From assembly GCA_034696485.1 (NCBI GenBank), contig JAQIWT010001043.1, positions 1-12,885 on the forward strand: a stretch of 12,885 nt of DNA, given 5' to 3'. Source of the stretch: Isohypsibius dastychi (Eukaryota > Tardigrada > Eutardigrada > Parachela > Isohypsibiidae). The notes below the pieces were generated by a model. The model did not search any database, was not told where the DNA came from, and worked only from the letters and a program-made list of their open reading frames with translations. Positions 8,760-12,885 of the stretch are shown one piece after another (the stretch's first letter is position 1; the number at the start of each line of letters is the position of its first letter). The position numbers and the translations under genes were made by a program.

Positions 8760-8817
8760 TGAACTGCAATAGCGCGCAGTAGTTCAGCAATTTATTATTA
8801 TAAATCTTGCCTTCTAG
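8760..8817 (+). promoter_or_regulatory. Candidate Helitron 3' terminus: bulged hairpin then CTAG
   Basis: TGAACTGC (8760-8767) pairs with GCA (8776-8778) plus GTTCA (8782-8786), leaving an 8-base loop and a 3-base bulge. After a further AT-rich 27 bases comes CTAG (8814-8817), followed by T. Canonical Helitrons end in CTRR just after a hairpin, with a T of the target next. Here the hairpin is further from CTAG than usual. The array sequence resumes at 8817-8818, so a sequence junction really is present at this point. Confidence 0.4.
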
Positions 8818-11091
8818 TAGTGGAATAAAACTGACGTAGGAACCGGATTTTTCCGGCCAACCAATTCAAAATGCATTATTTATATACTGGTTTTCAGAAC
8901 ACTCTCAGTTTTCAAAATGCAACGAAATGAAACTGACGTTGAAACTGGACCTTCGCATTTCACCCATTTCAAGATTTGTGATTTATAAACAGGCTCCCAA
9001 ATCACCCTCAGTTTCTGAAACTATTATGGAATAAAACTGACGTTGAAACCGGACTTTTCCGGCCAACCAAATCAAGATCCTGGATTAATCTGAAAATATA
9101 ATGGAATAAAACTGACGTTGAAACCGGGCCTTTCCGGCCAACCAATTCAAAATGTTTCATTTATATACTGGTTTTCAGAACACGCTCAGTTTTCGAAATG
9201 CAACGGAATAAAACTGACGTTGAAACCGGACTTGTCCGGCCAACCAAATCAAAACGCTTCATTTATATACTGGTTTCCAAAACACTCTCAGTTTTCAAAA
9301 TGCAACGAAATAAAACTGACGTTTAAACCGGGCCTCTCCAGCCAATCAATTCAAAATGCTTGGATAATATACGGGCCTGAAAATCACCCTCGCTTTTTGA
9401 ACATAAAATGGAATAAAACTGACGTTGAAACCGGAACTTTTCGGCAAACCAATTCAAGATCCTGGATTAATTTGAAAATATAATGGAATAAGAATGACGT
9501 TAAAAACGGTCTTTTCCGGCCAACCAATGCAAGATTCTGAATTAATATACGGGCTTCAAAATCACCCTCAGTTTTGGAACCAATTCAAGATCCTGGATAA
9601 AAATACGAGCTTCAAAATCACTCTCAGTTTTCGAAATGCAACGAAATAAAACTGACGTTGAAACCGCGCCTTCCCAGCCAACCAATTCAAAATGCTTGGA
9701 TAATATACGGGCTTCAAAATCACCATGAGTTGTAGGACACATCATGGAATAAAACTGGCGTAGGAACCGGACCTTTCCGGCCAACCAATTCAAAATGTTT
9801 CATTTATATACTGGTTTCCAAAACACTCTCAGTTTTCGAAATGCAACGAAATAAAACTGACGTTGAAACCTGGCCTTTCCAGCAAACCAATTCAAAATGC
9901 TTGAATAATATACGGGCTTCAAAATCACCCTCGGTTTTTGAAAATAAAATGGAATAAAACTGACGTTGAAACTAGAGGTTTCCATTCACCCATTTCAAGA
10001 TGTGTCACTCATAAGAAGGAATAAAACAGATAAAACTATGATGGAATAAAACTGACGTTGAAAACGGATTTTCCCGGCCAACCAATTCAAGATGCTTGAA
10101 TAATATACGGGCTTCAAAATCACCCTCAGTTTCTGAAAATGTAGTGGAATAAAACTGACGTAGGAACCGGACCTTTCCGGCCAACCAATTCAAAATGCTT
10201 TATTTATATACTGATTTTCAGAACACGCTCAGTTTTCGAAATCCAACGGAATAATATGACGTTGAAACCGGACTTTTCCGGCCAACCAAAATCAAAATGC
10301 TTCATTTGTGTACTGGTTTCCAAAACACTCTCAGTCTTCGAAATGCAACGAAATAAAACTGACGTTGAAAACGGACTTTCCCAGCCAACCAATTCAAGAT
10401 TCTTGAATACTATACGGGCTTCAAAATCACCCTCAGTTTTTGAAAATGTAGTGGAATAAAACTGACGTTGAAACTGGACCTTCGCATTCACCCATTTCAA
10501 GATTTGTGATTTATAAACAGGCTCCCAAATCACCCTCAGTTTCTGAAACTATTATGGAATAAAACTGACGTTGAAACCGGACTTTTCCGACCAACAAAAT
10601 CGAAATGCTTGGATAATATACGTGCGTAAAAATCACCCTCGGTTTTTGAAAATAAAATGGAATAAAACTGACGTTGAAACTAGAGGTTTCCATTCACTCA
10701 TTTCAAGATGTGTGATTTATAAGAAGGAATAAAACAGATAAAACTATGATGGAATAAAACTGACGTTGAAAACGGACTTTTCCGGCCAACCAATTCAAGA
10801 TCCTGGAATAATATACGGGCTTCAAAATCATCATCAGTTTTAGGACACATCATGGAATGGAACTGTCGTAGGAACCGGACCTTTCCGGCCAACCAAATCA
10901 AATTGCTTGACTTCTATACTGTTTTCCAAATCACCATCAGTTTTTGGACACATCATGGAATAAAAGTGACGTAGAAACCGGACTTTTCCGTCCAACCAAT
11001 TCAAAATGCTCTGTTTATATACTGGTTTTCAGAACACCCTCAGTTTTCGAAGTCTAACGGGATAAAACTGACGTTGAAACCCAGGCTTTTA
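8817..11091 (+). repeat. Right tandem-repeat array, about 22 units of about 102-103 bp
   Basis: The core CTGACG (or a one-base variant) recurs from 8831 to 11068 at intervals of mostly 101-104 bp. There are two 75-bp units, two 92-bp units and one 158-bp fusion (9494-9652). Unit types differ in the middle. One has TTTATATACTGGTTTTCAGA and CACTCTCAG. Another has ATAATATACGGGCTTCAAAA and CACCCTCAG. A third has CACCCATTTCAAGATTTGTG. The 92-bp type carries an extra AATAAAACAGATAAAACT. Most units hold a CCGGACTTTTCCGG mini-palindrome and GGAATAAAACTGACG. The family is the same as the left array but in opposite orientation. No protein is encoded; the long frame at 9118-9483 exists only because some units are 102 bp long. 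Confidence 0.95.
9857..10966 (+). repeat. 708-bp higher-order repeat inside the right array
   Basis: Unit starts at 9857, 9960, 10052, 10155 and 10256 correspond to 10565, 10668, 10760, 10863 and 10966. The offset is 708 bp for four of them and 710 for the last. The 92-bp unit with the AACAGATAAAAC insertion and the following unit types keep the same order in both copies, including the CGTAGGAACC variant of the core. This indicates block duplication of about seven units at a time. Confidence 0.8.
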
Positions 11092-11330
11092 AATCACCCT
11101 CGAGTCGAAATCAACGTGGGATCTTCGCACGAACTGCGAAAACCGACGTTGAAATTCTACGTTTCGGAACCCGGTATTAATCTTTCGACCGAATGTTAAA
11201 TCAACCTGGAACTTTCAAAACGAAAATACCACACCGGTGTTGAAATAACGGCTTTTGACCCAGCCACCTTAAGGTATGTGATTCATCGACAGGCTTTGGA
11301 ATCAATCTCAGTTTCTATGAGATGTTGACT
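11092..11330 (+). repeat. Degenerate tail of the right array
   Basis: ACCGACGTTGAAAT at about 11142 and GGTGTTGAAAT at about 11238 are decayed cores. The stretch around 11275-11322 (TGATTCATCGACAGGCTTTGGAATCAATCTCAG in part) is a diverged copy of the unit type with TGATTTATAAACAGGCT. No gene is visible. Confidence 0.6.
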
Positions 11331-11340
11331 TCTTGCTCAA

Positions 11341-11735
11341 CTAATTATTATCTTGAACTTGAAGGGCATTAACGTGCATAAGTCCAACTCCAGCATTTTT
11401 CCAGTACAGAGAACGAAATTCGGAAGTTGTATACAAGGACTGATACGTCTTACGTACCTTCAGTACTTGCGTTCTCTTTGGCGAACATTCACCAGCTTCC
11501 AAGATCATGGATTTCTCCACCGTTAAAATGCCGTCCTTCAACGTAAAAAATTCCATTTTGACCACATTTGTGAGTGAATGTGACATACGATCGACATTCC
11601 AACATCTTCTGGTAGCATTTCATCCGACCCTCCAGCATCCATGTCGACATATTCGGAATTTCCTTGGATTGAGCCAGTCTGGGAACATAATCCAAATCCA
11701 AATGAAACGCTGTCTCCAAAATCACCATCACTTAC
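11341..11735 (-). other. Minus-strand stretch downstream of the HTH exon, coding status unclear
   Basis: Several overlapping minus-strand frames of 80-90 codons are open here. A donor-like AAG|GTACGT sits on the minus strand at about 11453-11461, and an acceptor-like GTTCCCAG ends near 11679. They could be further exons of the gene at 11736-11885, but no transposase DDE signature or other domain could be identified, so no splice chain is proposed. Confidence 0.25.
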
Positions 11736-11885
11736 AGAACCAGTTTTAAGCTTCCCGATGATTATGTTAGCCCATCTCACAGATTTGGAGAAATAAGCAG
11801 CAATATCTGCACTCGACATTCCATTCTCGACCATTTTTCCGACACATTTTATGACAACTGGATCAATCCCGAATCCTCTTCCCAT
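11736..11885 (-). CDS. First exon of a Tc1/mariner-like transposase remnant (helix-turn-helix)
   Basis: On the minus strand an ATG at 11885-11883 begins MGRGFGIDP and runs exactly 50 codons to TCT|GTAAGT, a consensus splice donor, at 11735. Residues about 9-48 read as a helix-turn-helix, with the core NGMSSADIAAYFSKSVRWAN resembling the N-terminal DNA-binding domain of Tc1/Tc3-type transposases (G-x-S-x-x-x-I-A). The frame stays open upstream to a further ATG at 11945 and downstream to 11538, but the residues past the donor look unlike a transposase. It could also be another HTH protein. No catalytic DDE domain is seen before the array, so it is probably a broken copy or part of a gene truncated by the array. 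Confidence 0.4.
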
Positions 11886-11945
11886 CGTCGAAGCGAAACA
11901 GTTCCGAAAATAAAATGTTTTAATTTTATGACATCTCATGCTCAA

Positions 11946-12885
11946 TCCAAATCATCATCATAAGACGGCCATCTTAAATTCCATGATTGGACTCGGCTCC
12001 TCCTAGTAAATCCAGGAACTCTCTCTCGTCAGTATTTGGAAGACCTCGGCATTAATCCAATTCAATAGGAAACGCTGCTGAAATATGAAAGTATGTTGAA
12101 CACGGATGGACGGGCCTCACGGGTCTGCCTAGTCTACTTGTATGGTGCGGACCATGATCGGACTATGACATTGATTGACACCAATTTCATCAAATGCAAC
12201 TTCGCAGCAGGATGTCTAGTGAAGCCTAGTGAAGGCTCTTTCTCTGATAAGCAATTCTGAGCCACTTCGCCCTTCTCACAGGCACACTCATCAAGTCATA
12301 CGTCAGAAGACTGCCCCGGTTCTCGCTCCCATAGACCATTCGTCAGGAAAACCTATATATACTACCAGCCTTCGGCTGTCAGCATATACCGGCTGTCGCT
12401 CTGTCAGAGCCGAAACCTTATCGGAATAAGCGGAAATGTGAGGCATGAAAAGATGCATTCTTTCAAATAAACACGTCACTGCACTTGAAAAACTGATCAT
12501 CAGGTTGCATATGAAAAATTTGACGAGAAGGAGCTGTGACGACATTCTCTGTTTGTCAAATATCTGATTTTTCGACTGTCATCCTTTCGGGTAAAGTGCA
12601 CCCATAGAGAAGACCAATGCATCAGCATCAACAGCTTCCCTCTTTACGCGATTGCGATTGCGAATGGACATCGTAGTTCCTGTTTAGGCAAACTGCGTTG
12701 AGACAACTGAAGGAAACCTCCCATGAATATCATAACAACATGACCACTACCATTTTAGTCCTTCAAGGAAAATGATTAGGACAGTTGAAAGCCTTCGGGT
12801 TCTTTGAAAAATATGCCTGGAAAAAACTCAAGGAATTTTTTATAATCTGTTTCCAGATTATCAAGTCCACCCACTTATGTCGGAG
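11946..12885. other. Right flank without recognisable genes
   Basis: No convincing gene, structural RNA or array unit is seen. Open frames are under 85 codons and lack recognisable domains. A weak inverted pair, TTCGGCT near 12370 and AGCCGAA near 12408, encloses repeated CTGTC words, but with a 7-bp stem it carries little weight. Confidence 0.5.

Larger units (their letters stand above)
597..8817 (+). mobile_element. Helitron-type rolling-circle transposon, interior between the two arrays
   Basis: This interval holds one large gene with the diagnostic Helitron pair: an HUH/two-tyrosine Rep nuclease fused to a PIF1-family helicase. The limits given are those of non-array sequence, not proven transposon ends. 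On the right, a bulged hairpin (8760-8786) precedes CTAG at 8814-8817, followed by T, which fits the canonical Helitron 3' end (CTRR before a target T). No convincing 5' TC end was found on the left. The arrays could be part of the element, as inverted subterminal blocks, or could be the surrounding DNA. No apurinic-type endonuclease domain of the Helentron kind was seen. Confidence 0.75.

Noticed and set aside
9118-9483. 121-codon + strand frame in the right array, and similar minus-strand frames
   Set aside because: They are translations of tandem repeats that stay open only where units are 102 bp long. Frames are lost at the 103-, 92- and 75-bp units.
8817-11091. CRISPR array
   Set aside because: The whole 102-bp unit is repeated rather than short repeats with unique spacers, and the locus is eukaryotic.
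12365-12415. Possible tRNA or structured RNA
   Set aside because: Only a 7-bp inverted pair is present. No cloverleaf, T-loop GTTCRA motif or other RNA-gene hallmark could be laid out.

Overview
The window comes from a multicellular eukaryote, most likely an invertebrate animal. It has spliceosomal-type introns, a long open frame on the + strand, and no bacterial operon features. The species cannot be told from the sequence. A nematode would fit the Helitron type and the moderately AT-rich composition, but that is a guess. The dominant feature is an autonomous Helitron-type rolling-circle transposon gene set between two tandem-repeat arrays that point in opposite directions.

Layout. (1) 1-590: the left array, with units of about 102 bp (plus 92 and 73 bp variants) in inverted orientation, cut by the window edge. 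(2) 597-7634: the transposase gene. The main exon (1650-7634) encodes a zinc-finger/DUF6570-like N-terminus, a Helitron HUH-Y2 Rep endonuclease, a PIF1-family helicase and a C-terminal Ulp1/C48-type cysteine protease. Two upstream exons (597-674 and 1051-1143) are proposed because both are open in phase 0 and carry good splice signals. If they are real, the gene continues leftwards past the array and out of the window. (3) 7635-8816: a perfect 12-bp-stem hairpin after the stop codon, a possible two-exon small gene, a tandem 12-mer, and a hairpin followed by CTAG|T, a candidate Helitron 3' terminus, exactly where the right array begins. (4) 8817-11091: the right array, about 22 units in + orientation with a 708-bp higher-order repeat, decaying until about 11330. 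(5) 11341-12885: the right flank, with a minus-strand exon carrying a Tc1/mariner-like helix-turn-helix and then about 940 bases with no recognisable gene.

How it may work. By family knowledge, the Rep domain nicks and joins single-stranded transposon ends through its paired tyrosines, and the PIF1 helicase unwinds the displaced strand. The fused C48 protease could process the polyprotein or remove SUMO-like modifiers; that is inference. The arrays are the same repeat family in head-opposed orientation. The first 77 bases of the window are a perfect inverted copy of 9802-9878. A transcript crossing the whole locus could therefore fold back on itself, and each array unit also carries an AATAAA in the outward direction.
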